A stretch of DNA of 64,000 nucleotides, taken from contig JBNGIS010033894.1 of the NCBI GenBank assembly GCA_049999725.1, positions 143,933 to 207,932 of the forward strand. The letters are read 5' to 3'. A model generated the notes under the pieces. It made no database searches. It saw nothing but the letters and a program-made list of their open reading frames with translations, and was not told the DNA's origin. Both the position numbers and the translations under genes were made by a program. The first letter of the stretch is position 1. Every line of letters begins with the position of its first letter. Below are positions 9,638 through 21,749 of this stretch, piece after piece. Source of the stretch: Haplomitrium mnioides. Its lineage: Eukaryota > Marchantiophyta > Haplomitriopsida > Calobryales.

Positions 9638-12600
9638 TGTCGCTCCCCTATTTCAGGCCTTAACCTTTTCAGACCCTGTTTTGAGTGCAAGGGAGGACAT
9701 GTTTACGGGCTTTCAAGTTCTTTTCTGAGATGGCCCCTTGCTAGTTACCACTTTCAGACCTTAAGGACTCTTCCTCTCCTTACAGGCCTTCTATGCACCT
9801 CTCACTCTGCTTCTTCTTTCACTCAAGTCAGTCATTCAACCATCCCTAGGTCCACATCCATTACCCCCTAGCTGGTTTGTGTGTAATTCTTGCACTTTAT
9901 TCCAATGGCCCAATAACTCAGACCCTGCCACCTTATTTGTGCTTGGGGCAGAATGGGTGTTGGTGACCTACACCACTGAACAATACAAAAGGCTGGACTC
10001 CCCCTCTCTGGGTTGTCATAGAGCTGAAACAAATTATCCTAACTATCATAATGCACTAAGTCATAATCTATGCAACAAAATCAAACCAAAGGGCATTTAC
10101 CCCTAGGATGCCAGACTTGTATCAAGGGATTGGACTCCCCCTTCAAGGCTGTTCCCAGGGTCTGCTCAGTTGATTTGTGTCTCCTAATCTAATAAACCTA
10201 CAGAACTTCAATGTAGAATACAAATCTAATCTACACATATATGAACAAACAATTTATACACTATATGCAAGAGAAAACAGAGTCCTTGAAGACCCTATGG
10301 ATTTCTACCAAATGATACTTCCTTTATAAGTCCCGCTGCCTTACAACCTGCAGCCCAGCAACCCACACACCCTCCTCTCCATATAGTTTTTAAACTTCCC
10401 TCGCGAGAAGCCTTGCTTTTACTTCCTTAGGCTAGGAAGAGAGTTTCTTTGACGTCCACCTCTAGAAGACAGCTTTACCAGCTGCAGGTAGCCCACTCTA
10501 CCCTCGAGCCTCGACGGGTCTTACTACGCAATGCACCGGCACTAACGCAGCTCCCCCTCTCAGCTCCACTTCAAGAATAACACACAAGAGTGTCCTCCGA
10601 ACACTCTGGGCTGATACTTATGCACAAAGAATGGCAGAGACAACCCCAAGCTCCTCACTTGGCAACCTTTCCTGAAGTCATAACTTGGACTCCCACTCTA
10701 GCTACCCCTCATTGCGATTTCCTTGTCCTCAGATTGTGATGCTCCTACACAGAGAATGTAGAGACGACCCCATGTCCTCCCATGGTGGCCTCTCCCGAAG
10801 TCTTAGCTAGCCAGAATCCATACGAGACCCCATATCAGTAACCCTCCGCCCTAGTCCGTCTGCAAGGATGAGGTTACTTGGATCGCTTGAGCATTCAAAG
10901 CTCCTCACTCTGCAATCCTCGGCGCCCCTCCAGTCCTCATCTAAATCCCCCGATTCCCCTTGAACGAGTACCCCTGCTTCACGTGGTCTTGTTAGTGAAT
11001 TCTCAATCCAACCCCCCTTCGTTGCGATTCTCCTTCGTGTGCAGTTGCCTCGCGTCTTGAGATTGCCCGTGTATCAACCTGGAAGAATTCAATGGCAAAC
11101 AATGTATACTCCCTTCGCGCGCTGCCCCCTCGAGCTCGCTCCGCAAAACAATCGTTAATCCCGTTAGCTTGGAATAGGGGACGACGACATGTGGCTTCAC
11201 TGTTCGGTAATCTTGTTACCACAGAATGGGAGAAGGCGCCGCGTGTCCTGCAGTTGGCAGAGAAAAAGACAAGGTCAACGATAACTTCAATGGAGAGCTC
11301 CGAGGAATCTTACAGGAAGAGATTTCGCAGATTCTCGTAGAACCCAATTCAAAGACGCTCTTCGGAACCGAGTTTCGAAGTGCCCAACGGAACCTACTCC
11401 ACCGAATCTCCACAGATTCCCCCGTAGATCCCTCTTTCTTCTCCTCGCGCCACGTCGTCCGCTGCACCGCTGTCCGACGCCGTCCCGCAAGGGGGTAGGC
11501 TGACCGTCGCGCTGACCGCTCCTTCCGTAGTTGACCTGCACGTTGCCCGAGGTCCAGTGAACTCTCCTCTTTGCGCCACGTGTCCCGTGAGTTGCTTCGG
11601 GGTCCTTGGAGTCGCTACGTCCTTCAAAAGACGTCGTTCGACGCCGCCCCGCAAAGGGGTAGGCGGACCATCGCGCTGACCTCCTTCCGAGGTTGACCGA
11701 CGGAACTCATTGCATGCTTCCCAAGGCGCCACGTCGTCTGACGCCGCCCCGCAAAGGGGTAGGTGAACCGTCGCGCGAACCCTTCTTCCAAAGTTGACTT
11801 TCGGAAACACAACCAGGCTCCTTAGCACGCCACGTTTCCGAAGCCTCCCGCGGACTCCTTGCGCTTGCCATGTCATCCGAAGAACCGATGCGGACTTCCC
11901 CACTCGCCGAATAAGAACTGTGTCTATGTCGCCGTTTTGTCGTACTTTTGGAGTAAGAACCACGCGCGCGCCCGAGGCTATCTTCGTTAACACTTCCAAA
12001 AGCTTACTATAAGAACTACTATGCCCTTTTGGATCGTTTGCCCTTTCGAACTTTCAGATGCTGGCCGCACCCCATCAAACTTTCACCCTTTTGGTTGTCG
12101 AAGCGATGAAGAGTCACTCTTTCGGCGCTGCTAGCTCCTTTGTCGGTTGCACCGGCGTTACCTTGATTTTTTGGCCGCCCTAATCTCACTCGCCGATTCG
12201 CCGATAAATTGTTCTTTCACCGTACCCTTTGTTTCTCCCCACCGGATAGATGCCATATCGCCATTTTGGCTCAGCCTTCTTCCTGTTGGACGGTTTGCGA
12301 TGGATCGTCGCTTCAATACTGATGCGCATCGTTTGAACTGGATCGCCGACAAGTCACCTTTTCACCTTCACTCGCTCTTATTCAGTCAGATCGGTGATCT
12401 GTCCCTCTTTCAGCTCTCCTCTATGTTTCCTCTTGACGGATCTGTGCTAGGTCGCCCCTTCGGCTTCCACGCTCCTCCTCCCCTCGGATCTTTGATATAT
12501 CGCCCTTCCGACACTCTCTCGTTTTCCTTCGGCCAGATCCTTCATAAGTTGCTGTTTCGGGCCCTCCTCCTTGCTCCCCTATTGGGTTCCTCACGGATCC

Positions 12601-13354
12601 CTCTTAACCGGGGATCCTCACGTCGTAAGACGGATCGGAACTCGGTTAAGTGGGCTCCCCACTTACGGAGGCGCCTATCCGCAGATCCGCGGGCCTCCTG
12701 GTGTCGCCATGTTGTCCGTGGAATCCCGCGAAGGGCTATAGAGAAGCCATGTTTCCGTGGAATCTCGCGGGACCTTTCAGGGACTCCACTCTTCAGCTAG
12801 GATTCACATACTCGAATGGAGCGTTTGATCGGCCCTTGCAGGGCTCGCTCTTGCTTGCGAGATTGAGGCGTCCCTCTTCCCTGGCCTTGCTCGCCCTTGT
12901 GACGATCTCACCTCCTCCTTTCAGCTCCTAATCCTTGCTTCCCGATTTGTGGCCGTTGCAGGACCCTTGCGATCTGCCTTTCTTTGGAGTGCCTTCGGAC
13001 TTCCTTGTTGTTGATCTGTTCTTCTTCCTCCTATGATTGCTTCGCCATAGGTGGCTGCTCTGTTTCTTCTCCCCAGGCTTCGATCCCCGCATCCTCCTTA
13101 GACCCACGGATTATCGCTGGCCTGCTTCGAATTTGAAAATAGGGCCCCTCCCCTAGCTGGCGATCACTGCTCTCTCCTCATCTCTTCCACCATGATCCTG
13201 TTTCCCTTCTAGGAATCATGCGCCATGCTCTTAGTAGCTGTTTGAGGTTAATCTGTGGCTCCAGAGAGGCCTTCACTCTTGCCAAGGGTCATTGTGCCAG
13301 TGATGCTTCTGATTTCCTGCATTCAGCTTTAGTGCCCCAAACCATTAGCTGACA
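9638..13354. mobile_element. Solo LTR, 3.7 kb, inserted in copia RT
   Basis: Begins TGTCGCTCC and ends GCTGACA (TG...CA) and is flanked by a perfect 5-bp target duplication TAGAG (9633-9637 and 13355-13359). Excising it plus one TAGAG joins IFGIKTL to VASTITKLKDIFEM, restoring the copia reverse transcriptase reading. The interior is GC-richer than the surroundings. It shares modules with the gypsy LTRs, such as GGATCC-CTTAA and GGCTCCCCACT-CGGA blocks near 12600-12670. No pol genes are present, so this is a solo LTR from a large gypsy-type element. Long open frames inside it (for example 11394-11999, 12147-12800) match nothing I recognise. Confidence 0.8.
11465..11780. repeat. GC-rich imperfect tandem repeat in solo LTR
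   Basis: Three copies of GACGCCG(T/C)CCCGCAA followed by GGGGTAGG(C/T)(G/T) and an accompanying CGTCGCGCTGACC block occur near 11477, 11640 and 11735, separated by 95-165 bp of diverged sequence. They are internal to the solo LTR. Confidence 0.7.
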
Positions 13355-13359
13355 TAGAG

Positions 13360-14680
13360 TTTTTATGCCAAAAATATCTATGTCGTCTATATAAAGTGCA
13401 ACTATGATGTATTTAGAGCCTTGATGTTTCATGAACAGACATGGAGCAATGTCATCATTTGTAAAATTCAATGTCATCATCTTTGATTTGAATCTTTGGT
13501 AACATTTTCTCCCACTTTGTTTGAGCCCAGATATCGAACTTAGGACTTGAACTGCCATTTGTGTGCCTGATTGGTCGATTGGTGATCCAGATGCATTAAT
13601 AAAATGCTTTGCCAACTTCACATTTTCATGTGGTATAGTTTGATGATGGGGGACACAAGGTCCACTCTGTTGTTGCTCATGCAGCTTGTATGTATGTAGG
13701 ACTAAAGGTCCTCTGTAGCATTGTGTACTCAACGTATTGACTGGCTAGACTAAAGGTCCGTTGAAATCCTGCTTGCTAAGCGAGTGCGCTGGCTTGACTA
13801 CAAGTCCTTTGAGATGCTGCTTGCTCAACAAATACGCTAGCTGGACTAAAGGTCATTTGAAATCATTATGCAACTTTCTTTCCATCATTTGACATTGTCT
13901 TTTCAACATGAGGACTAAAGGTCCTTTTTGGATTGGTAAGGGCATTTTTTGGACAATAGGTCCGTTCATTTGTTGGCCATTGAGGACAAAATATCCTTTT
14001 CCCATATTGAGGTCTTTATGGACAGAAGGTCCATTTTGAATCATTGTGCCTCTGTGGACTAAAGGTCCATTTTTATAGTGCATATCATGAGGGACAAAAG
14101 GTTTAACCTTAGAGTTTAAGCCATGAGAGACAAACAGTCCAATCTCAGTATGTGAGCCATGAGAGACAAAAGGTCCAATCTCAGTATGTGAGTCATGAGA
14201 GACAAAAGGTCCAATCTTAGTATGTGAGCCATGAGAGACAAAAGGTACAATCTTAGTATTTGGGCCACTTAGGACTAAAGGTCCATATGCACTGTGGCTA
14301 TTCTCTCCCTGAATGTGAAATACCATTCTTGATATGAGTTCATGTCTTCATAAAAATATGGGTGTTCAGAGTGCCATATAAATAGGCAATGATGATGTCC
14401 ATAATGTGTATAGTAAGATGGCATTGAATAGCAAATGCTATCATGTATTTGTAAGTTATAGTGTTTATGACAGGTGAGTATGTGAGGTCAAAATCATGTC
14501 CAGTAGTCTGAGTGTATCCTTTGACCACTAATCTTGCCTTATATCGTGTGACATCACCTTTCACATTGTATTTGCAGACAAAAATAAATCTGTAACCTGT
14601 CAGATGCATGTCGAGAAGTGCTAGCATAACAGATCCAAATACTTGTGGTTGTATCAGAGAGTCAAGTTCCAAATTTATTG
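13360..14680 (-). pseudogene. Copia reverse transcriptase (N-terminal and catalytic part)
   Basis: On the minus strand: RYKARLVVKGYTQTTGHDFDLTYSPV (in pieces around 14480-14560), IMDIIIAYLYGTL, then a long in-frame repeat array, then SGLKQSGRKCYQRFKSK and LYIDDIDIFG, the YxDD catalytic box. The order is that of a copia reverse transcriptase. The repeat array separates two segments that normally lie about 20-30 residues apart. The C-terminal part is at 8660-9632 beyond the solo LTR. Stops in the array region and frame changes make it a pseudogene. The catalytic YIDD itself is intact. Confidence 0.85.
13640..14300 (-). repeat. 36-bp in-frame minisatellite inside copia RT
   Basis: Up to about 18 degenerate units with a 36-bp period in the best part (14119-14262). 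On the minus strand each encodes roughly 12 residues such as GPFVSHGSHTEI; peripheral units read GPLV..., GPSV..., GPIV.... Each unit carries a GGAC-N4-5-GGTCC-like inverted repeat. The array remains open for 157 codons (13853-14326). It sits between the ...AYLYGT... and ...GLKQSGR... motifs of reverse transcriptase. Confidence 0.8.
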
Positions 14681-14689
14681 CTTTCTTCC

Positions 14690-15100
14690 ATTGAGATCAA
14701 TTGGTTCTTGATTGTGCTTCTTGTACAAATAAAGGATCAGGTGTATCTTTGTCTATTGATTGTGATACAAAGAATGCAAATAAATCATCCATAGTGGTCT
14801 GAGTTCTGTGTTATATTTGGCCAGTATGAGAATAGTCAATTGCTATTTCATTGATGTTTGTTGCAACGTGCAATGATGTCAGTGATTTTGGCTTATTCTT
14901 TTAGCCTTTAAGTCTGCCACGCTTTGCTTTAGGTTGTATTTCAATGGCAGGTGTGTCGACTTTTTGAAGTCATGCTGGTGCATTGGCAACTTTAATATGT
15001 GATTTGGTGATGTTGGCTGGATTGTTAAATGTATTAGACATTTTGATTAATGTTTGTTGTAAATAGAGGAGTCGTTTGACTTCAACATTAGATTGTTTTT
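14690..15100 (-). pseudogene. Copia integrase-RT linker, degenerate
   Basis: Lies between the integrase and reverse transcriptase domains. The minus strand has short open stretches with DLFAFFVSQSIDKDTP-like composition but no motif I can name. It is expected here as the poorly conserved linker of a copia polyprotein. Confidence 0.45.
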
Positions 15101-15109
15101 TTTGTTAGT

Positions 15110-15990
15110 CGAAGTCAAATGGCAAGTGCTGGTGTCCTATTAAGTTGTCATCAGGTTTGAGTTGTACAACTTTGTCCTCTTGTGTAAGATGTGGAAAAGA
15201 TTCTTCAAAGAATTGACAGTCTGTGAATTGAGACTTAAACACATTAGAGGTTGAGGGTTCAAGATATCGAATGATAGAAGGAGATTCAAAACTGAGATAT
15301 ATGCATTTTTGATATTGTGGTCCCATCTTTGTTTGATGTGGTTCTAAGATTGAGACAAGGAAGAGGCAGACAAATGTGCAAAGATGTGATATATCTGTTG
15401 GAATTCCTACTGCAAGTTGATGTGGGGAATTCTGATTGAATGCAGATGGTCTGTAACGTAATAGAGATGTTGTGTGTATAACTACATGTCCTCAAGTAGT
15501 GGTGGAGATGTTTGAATTTAGAAGTAGTGGTCTAGCTATGAGTTGTATTCTCTTAATAGCAGACTCTGCAATGCCATTTTGAAAGTGTATATGTGGAACT
15601 ATATATTGTATGTCTATGTCGGCAGATGTGCAGATTTTGTCAAAACCTTGTGAAGAGAATTCTCCGGCGTTGTCTACTCTCAGATTTCTGATTGGGTAAT
15701 CAGGGAACTGTACTGAGAGTTTCAAGATCTAGGACAGGAGCTTCAGGAAGACCATGTTTTTGGTTGTAAGAAGAGATACTTCTGACCATTTGGATGATGC
15801 ATCAATGGTGATAAGGAAGTATTGAAATGGTCCCGAAGGTGGATGGATAGGTCCACAGTCATCAGCGTGGATTCTCTTGAGGAATTGAGGAATCTTGATT
15901 ACTGTTTTGTCGTGAGAAGGTGCAGTTCTCAGTTTGCCTTGTGCGCATGCTAAGCATGGGGTATCTAATGGCAATGGGTGCACATTCTAT
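15110..15990 (-). pseudogene. Copia integrase
   Basis: On the minus strand CLACAQGKLRTAPSH (zinc-binding C-x2-C of the N-terminal domain) is followed by the DDE core: D in IHADDCGPIH, second D in RVDNAGEFSSQG, E in NGIAESAIKRIQ. The spacing fits a copia integrase. Downstream, FLVSILEPHQTKMGPQ and YLSFESPSIIRYLEP correspond to the C-terminal segment before reverse transcriptase. Internal stops split it into three open pieces (15729-15983, 15492-15725, 15105-15326), so it is inactive although the catalytic acids are still visible. Confidence 0.85.
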
Positions 15991-15999
15991 GGTATGCCT

Positions 16000-16570
16000 T
16001 TGCTATCATTTTTGATGCGGTGGAACATGTTTCAGCCCGGATGCTCTAGACAGTTGTGCCATGTGAGAGCTGTGGAGACCGGTTTTGTGGAGACATGATA
16101 TGAGCATATTTTGGTGGTGTACAGTCCAGTTGGTGATAGTGAGAAAGATTCACGTATGTCAAAGCATGTTGTTGTTGGACTCAGGATATAGAGGACTTCA
16201 GTGTCTTGAAAAGATCTGGTTTGAATGTGAAAACTGTTTTGTTGTATATCCTGGAAACTAATGAGGTTCTTGGTTGTTGCATGTGCATAAATTGCAGATT
16301 TGATATCCAATCTAGTTCCCTTTGGAAATAGTATGGCTGTTGGATCATGTTCTTCTTCAATTTGACTGTGGCTGGTAATTGTTGTCATAGGCGTGGAAGA
16401 AGGTTTGATAGATGAGAAGTATTTTTGATCTTGCAATATGGTGTGCAAATATCTGTTGTCTACAATGCAAGTTATTTCAGATTCATTTTTTTGGTTTGAC
16501 AAATATGAATAAGTCATGTAACTTTCAGGATGTAGATTGTATTGTGGATATTCATCCATGTCTATCAATT
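16000..16570 (-). pseudogene. Copia protease and GAG-pre-integrase
   Basis: A 178-codon open stretch begins near the CCHC knuckle. ITCIVDNRYLHTILQDQKYF occupies the protease active-site position, where copia proteases normally have D-S-G; here it reads D-N-R, so the catalytic Gly/Ser context is lost. Further on, LTWHNCLEHPG and FHRIKND match the GAG-pre-integrase domain (WH-LGHPG type). It follows gag and precedes integrase on the minus strand. Confidence 0.75.
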
Positions 16571-16589
16571 CCAGTAAGTTGCCTTGTAT

Positions 16590-17553
16590 CTCATGGTTGT
16601 GAGGTTTGATAATCTGTTGGTATAGTCGCGCTAGGTGCGCGGGTACTCTGCAAGTGGGCTGGGTGTGGCCACATGTGCCACATCGATTGCAGATTGTTAG
16701 TGGCTGGCATGAATGTGAATGAGTTTGCCAACCTCGATGGGACTGTCTGCCACCTCTGTTGTTTCATGTGCGTTGTGAAGTGCATTCTGGTGTCATTGAT
16801 GTGCAACGTTTGGTATGTCGATCCTTGTTATTGGAGGTCAGAGGTCGACTAGTGGTCTCGTAGGTGGTGCTCCCCCTCAATATGGAATGCCCCCTTCTTC
16901 TGCCTCTTGAGAAATTTCTGTTTTTGGATCGGGGGTATAGCCCAGTCCTTGTAAAGTGTGATTTAAGGTTCTAAAAAGTAGCGCCAGGGTCTTTTCTTTG
17001 CATTTTTCATGAGTAGTTAATGTTTTTCAGCTAGTAGCATGTATGCTATGAGTGTAGAGTATCGAGTGAATTGCATATTGCGATATTGTGATGCTAAAAT
17101 GAGATTGCTCACGGGAAAAGTCGATAGAGTTTTCTCTATATGTTCTTCGTTGGTTACGGGGTGGCCACAGATTGCCAGTTGTGAGAGAATGCGAAATAGT
17201 TTGTTGTTGTAATTTGCTATGGATGTATGGTCATGAACTCAAAGATTAATCCAATCGTGTCTTGCTGCAAGGAGCGTTATGCTTGCTAGATGGTCAAATA
17301 TGAGTTTGAGTTCTTCTCACAATAGGTGGGGACTGTTATAGTTCAGGTATTGGAGTCTGAGAGGTTCCACCAGATGGTGTCTAATCAGGATGAGGGCTCT
17401 GGCTGCATCACAAGGGGTGATGTCATTGTCTGTGTTGAGTGTTTCACGGATACCCTTGGATGTCAAATATGTTGTGACGTCTAGTGACCATGACGAGTAG
17501 TTGGATCCATCCAATCTCAGTGCTTGGAATTTTAGAGATTCTACAAATACCAT
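16590..17553 (-). pseudogene. Copia gag with CCHC zinc knuckle
   Basis: Starts MVFVESLKFQALRLDGSNYSSW, the typical 'L-G-NY-W' opening of copia gag, followed by DVTTYL and ALILIRHHL. Near 16640-16690 one minus-strand frame reads CNRCGTCGHTQPTC, a C-x2-C-x4-H-x4-C zinc knuckle. The middle is broken by stops and frame changes. A related gag start is present in the truncated copia at 56863. Confidence 0.8.
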
Positions 17554-18567
17554 TTGTAGATCTGTGCTCTATTATGTTGAGAATACTTGTGAATGAAAAA
17601 GATGAACCAGATTGTTTGGCGAATACAGCTGTTGGGTGTGACAGCTGTGATTTTCTGTACTTGGTACAGACTGGTGATCGATCCTAGTTTCAGTCGATCA
17701 CAGACCATGTTCCTATTTATGTTTTCTGCTTTAAATGGAAAAATCAAAAATTGAAATGAAAAACAAGAAAGAGTTGACTAAATGTGAGTCGATTGATATA
17801 TGCTATCGAGAAATGAAATAAGAAATTGATGTTACTAATGAATAAAGAAACTACCCTGTATAGGTATGTCTCTACTGCTTCTGATGTGCTTGTAGCGTAT
17901 CCTCCCATAGCTTTTCTTGTGTGAGCCTAGTCTCCGATCACTGTGGTGCCTCTCTGCAATACTGATTTTGTGAAGAAAGAAAAGGGTAAAAGTTGCAGGT
18001 ATGGCCAGATAGGGGTTTAGCTTGTGGATGTGACAGGGGTCAGTGTTTCTTGTTAGTATGAGTCGTATGTATTCTTTGTCAGAAGTATTTCAGAATCAAA
18101 GAGTATGTCCTTTAGGAGGAGGGATAGATTCGTTCAGAGAAAAGAAAAAGATTCAATCAAAGATAATAAAGAGATGGGGTGAGAAAGTTGAACCACAAAG
18201 TTTTGGAACATAAAGTGAGAGATCCTTAAGTGGCAAGATGTAGTGTTGCCCTTCCATTGAATGTCCATATAGCTCTGTGTAGTTGTCTGTGTGAAGGTAT
18301 CTTTCATCGAAAGTACCTCTAGCTGAGTCTTCGTTGCTGCATGGACAACTGAGTCGAACTTGTGCACAAGTATGTGTAGTTTGTGCCTTGTCTCTCCTTT
18401 GCTTAGATAGTGCTCATGTCGTGAGGGACAATAGAGAACCAAAACAATAGTAAGGTAATACCTTTAAAATGAGAAGGGAAGAACAATGGGAAGGTGGTAA
18501 GCTTGGATGCTTATCCTTCAATGTTAGAAATGAATGAAAGAAGGTACAATAAAAGAGCCCAATATAG
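17554..18567 (-). other. Copia leader, proximal half
   Basis: Between the gag start and the gypsy insertion site. No recognised coding motif. An inverted repeat GATCGA(T)CCTAG...CAGTCGATCACAG lies near 17673-17703. Together with 31296-32270 it makes an unusually long (~2 kb) 5' leader, assuming nothing else is inserted. Confidence 0.5.
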
Positions 18568-18572
18568 GGGTT

Positions 18573-21500
18573 TGTCGCAGCCCTCATTGGAGTATTCCAA
18601 ATCAAACTATGTTGATAAAGTATCAAACCCACAGGGAGTAAAGCATTTCTGTGTTGTCTTTATGATTTTCTGCCACTTTCAAGTTTTAAAGGCAAACTGA
18701 ACCAAAAACCTCCCAGAGCAGCCCTTCTTGGACCTGATCCAGTTTGATCTTACCTTTCCCACTTAGCTTTTACAACGACTCACAGACCTCTGCCTGCTAC
18801 TCGTTGTCACATACTAGTTCTGGAATCTACTGCAATATTCTAAGAACAACCAAATTAATCTATTATATGTAGTAGCCAACAGACTTTAAGTTTAGGAAAA
18901 AGAATGCCTTCACACTTAGATCAGCATATGAAATCTAAGTGCAGCCCCCATTTTTCCTAGACACTCTTTACTTCTACACACTTGTAGAGAAATCCACCAA
19001 ACAATTCAGAAATCAAATGAACAACAAAAACATGATAAGGAAGCCACCTAGGTACTCCCCTAGCATGCCCTTCACAATATTCGATTTGCTTTTTGCTATT
19101 GATTACTGCACAGCTCGCTGATTCTTCATCCGTAATCACATTCAAATTCTAATCTCATTACATGTCCTCAAATGCAGTTGCCACTAGCACTTAACAACAA
19201 GGGGCTCTTCAAAAGAAAAGTAGAAACTTTATAAAATGAAGAATAATAATAATACACATCTGTTCATCTTCAAGGAAGTAAGGCCAGCCTACTGGACTTA
19301 TGCCTCCTCGTAACTAACCCTGTCTAACAACTAAACTAACAACTAACTATGGTAATCTAACTACTGCTAGTAAGAAAAACTAATTTCTATAACTATTACT
19401 AACACTAACTTGTCTAATCACACATTTCTAACTATACTACTCTATCTAACATGCTATAGATAGTATATTCTTACCACCCGCTCTTGAAGCATGCGCCTCC
19501 TCTGTTTCTTGACATGACCTAGAGCTCTCTAGATCATCCTTGTAAATTGATCTCTTCAGACCCTCCGCTTAGAGCAAAAACTAAACTAACTCTAACTTCC
19601 CCTCATCACTAGAACAAAAGCTATTAATAGTTCCTATAAAGAAAATTAAACTTCTTTACTAATTTACTAACTCTCTTCAATCGCCTTCGACGAACTTCCA
19701 ATCAAGACCGAATGAGCGACAAGTCACCCCTTTGGCCATTCAACCTTCTCACTCTTCACCTAGCTTGTTATAAGAACATTGGATGGCTCCCTTACAATAT
19801 AACTTCTTCGTATTGTTGTATAAGAACAATGCATCAATCCTTGTTTAAGTTAACTCATCAAAAGCTTGAGGAAAGAACAACACACGTCCAGGCTTCCTTC
19901 ACTAACTTGTGAAAAAGTTTGATGCAAGAACGACAAAGAAACACCTTTGACACCAGCTCCTCGAATTTTTTGCACGTTCTTGTCGAACTTTCATCTGGCG
20001 CATCTAGTCCGTTTCAAACTTTCAAACTCATTCTTTCCTCAGTCTGGAGTTTCGATAGATCACCCTTTCAGCTGATCATTCATTGCTCCCTTTGATTCTT
20101 CACATGAGGTACTGTCCGATTCACTCTTCCACAACGGATCCCTCTTAAGCAGGCTCCCCACTACGGATACCCACACGGACACCTTCATCGGATCCACTTT
20201 AACTATGGTCTCTACTTCGGAGGCACCATCAGAACCACCTTAATCAGGCTCCCCACTTAGGATGGTTACTTTCCGATCCGATTCTCAGATCCGCACAGAA
20301 GCTCGATATAGGAACTGTGTAGAGTTCCTCTTCTCATTAACACAGTTGGACCTTGAATTTTCAAATCCTTCATCGATTTCACCTCCTCACAGCTGAATTC
20401 CTTCTCTAACTTGATTTCCGCAATGGATTCTCTCCAAGTCGACATAGCTGGTCAATTCTCCTCAGGGATCTTCTTTGCTGTTCTAGCTTCTTACCATCCT
20501 TTCTCTCAATAAATCGGAAGCATTTTCATCCTTATCCCGAAGCTCCATTGCTTCATGCACATTTGTCAAAGCTCCGCTCGACTTTGCTTCATATTTGCAG
20601 TTCTTCTTTCGCAGCTGGGACTTTCTTCTCCATCGCAAAAGCTTTGCCTCCGCATTTTTGGGAATCCGACATTCCTCTTTGCAACATGTCGATCTTGAGC
20701 ACAGATTTCATCATCGCATAGGCTGATTGTCGCAGTTTAATTCTTTGTTCAAAACACTTCCTCGCTAGTCTTTGCTTCGTAGGGAATTTCTTCATAACTG
20801 CAGATCTTCGATGGGAATTTTCGTCAATAAACTTCCTTCATTGTGTAACTTTGTTGCAAGGACATTCTCAAAGAGCTCCACATAGCAAAGATGTTCACGC
20901 ACAAACCTCCACCGCAGCTGGCTGATCTCCTCTGCTTTAAGTGCCAAATCTAATCGTGCCAACCATTGAACTACTCACAACCACAAGTAAGAACTGAGTT
21001 AACATGATCAAATTCCTCCATGAAATCATCAGCAATTGATCAGACTCATGGAATCAAGCGGATTGATCCATTGCTTCTACATCATAGCACTCCCAAGCTC
21101 ATTAAATGACAACTCTTCATTTATCCCATAAACATTCTCCCACAAACTTGTATTTGTATATAAGTCATTTTCTCTCTCTTTCTTTCGAGAGGCATCCCCT
21201 TATGGGGAACAAGGCCACTGCATCTTTCATGTGCCCCTGGATGGATCTAGTTCAAGGTACAAGGCAAATTGTCCTTTGACTCAACAAGTTAGATACTAGG
21301 GAGTAGTCTAGAGTAATTTAGAGGCCAGCCGGCCTTCAATACTTAGGATAGTTTTAGCATTTTTCCTTTTTATTTTATTTTACTTCTAATAATTCAAATA
21401 TCTTCCATTGTCTATTCTATTGTAGCCTAATCTTCTATTTTAATAAAAATGAATAAACAAAACTCATTATCAAACTGCATAATCACCTTTCTCATTGTGT

Positions 21501-21716
21501 CTGTTACCTTCAGCTATCTTTATCACTTCTCATAAAACATGAAAGTCACCACAACAACAAAAAAAAACAAAACAAAACAAAAAAACATGACGATCATTCC
21601 AACAGGACTGGATTACTCCATTTCTCCTCTTCGTCACCTTCTTAGGCCGTCATTAATAACACTTGAGCTATCTTTAGATCGTTTTCAATTTCTTGCCGTT
21701 GAAGTGCACTCTCACA
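18573..21716 (-). repeat. Gypsy 3' LTR (left copy)
   Basis: Matches 28169-31290 along its whole length. Both copies share the TTTTACTTCTAATAATTCAA block near the right end and the CTTGTTATAAGAACATTGGA block in the middle. Small open frames within it (for example 18939-19121) are mirrored in the other LTR and are not genes. Confidence 0.9.
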
Positions 21717-21735
21717 TAGTTCCCCCCCAAGAGCG
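21717..21735 (-). other. Gypsy polypurine tract
   Basis: On the minus strand the sequence next to the 3' LTR reads CTCTTGGGGGGGAACTA followed by TGTGAG. This purine-rich tract is where plus-strand synthesis would be primed. Confidence 0.75.
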
Positions 21736-21749
21736 CAGCATCCTCGCAA

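Noticed and set aside
11394-12931. Long frames (201, 217 residues) as host genes
   Set aside because: They lie inside the 3.7-kb solo LTR defined by TG...CA and TAGAG duplications; the GC-rich composition makes long chance frames and no domain was recognisable.
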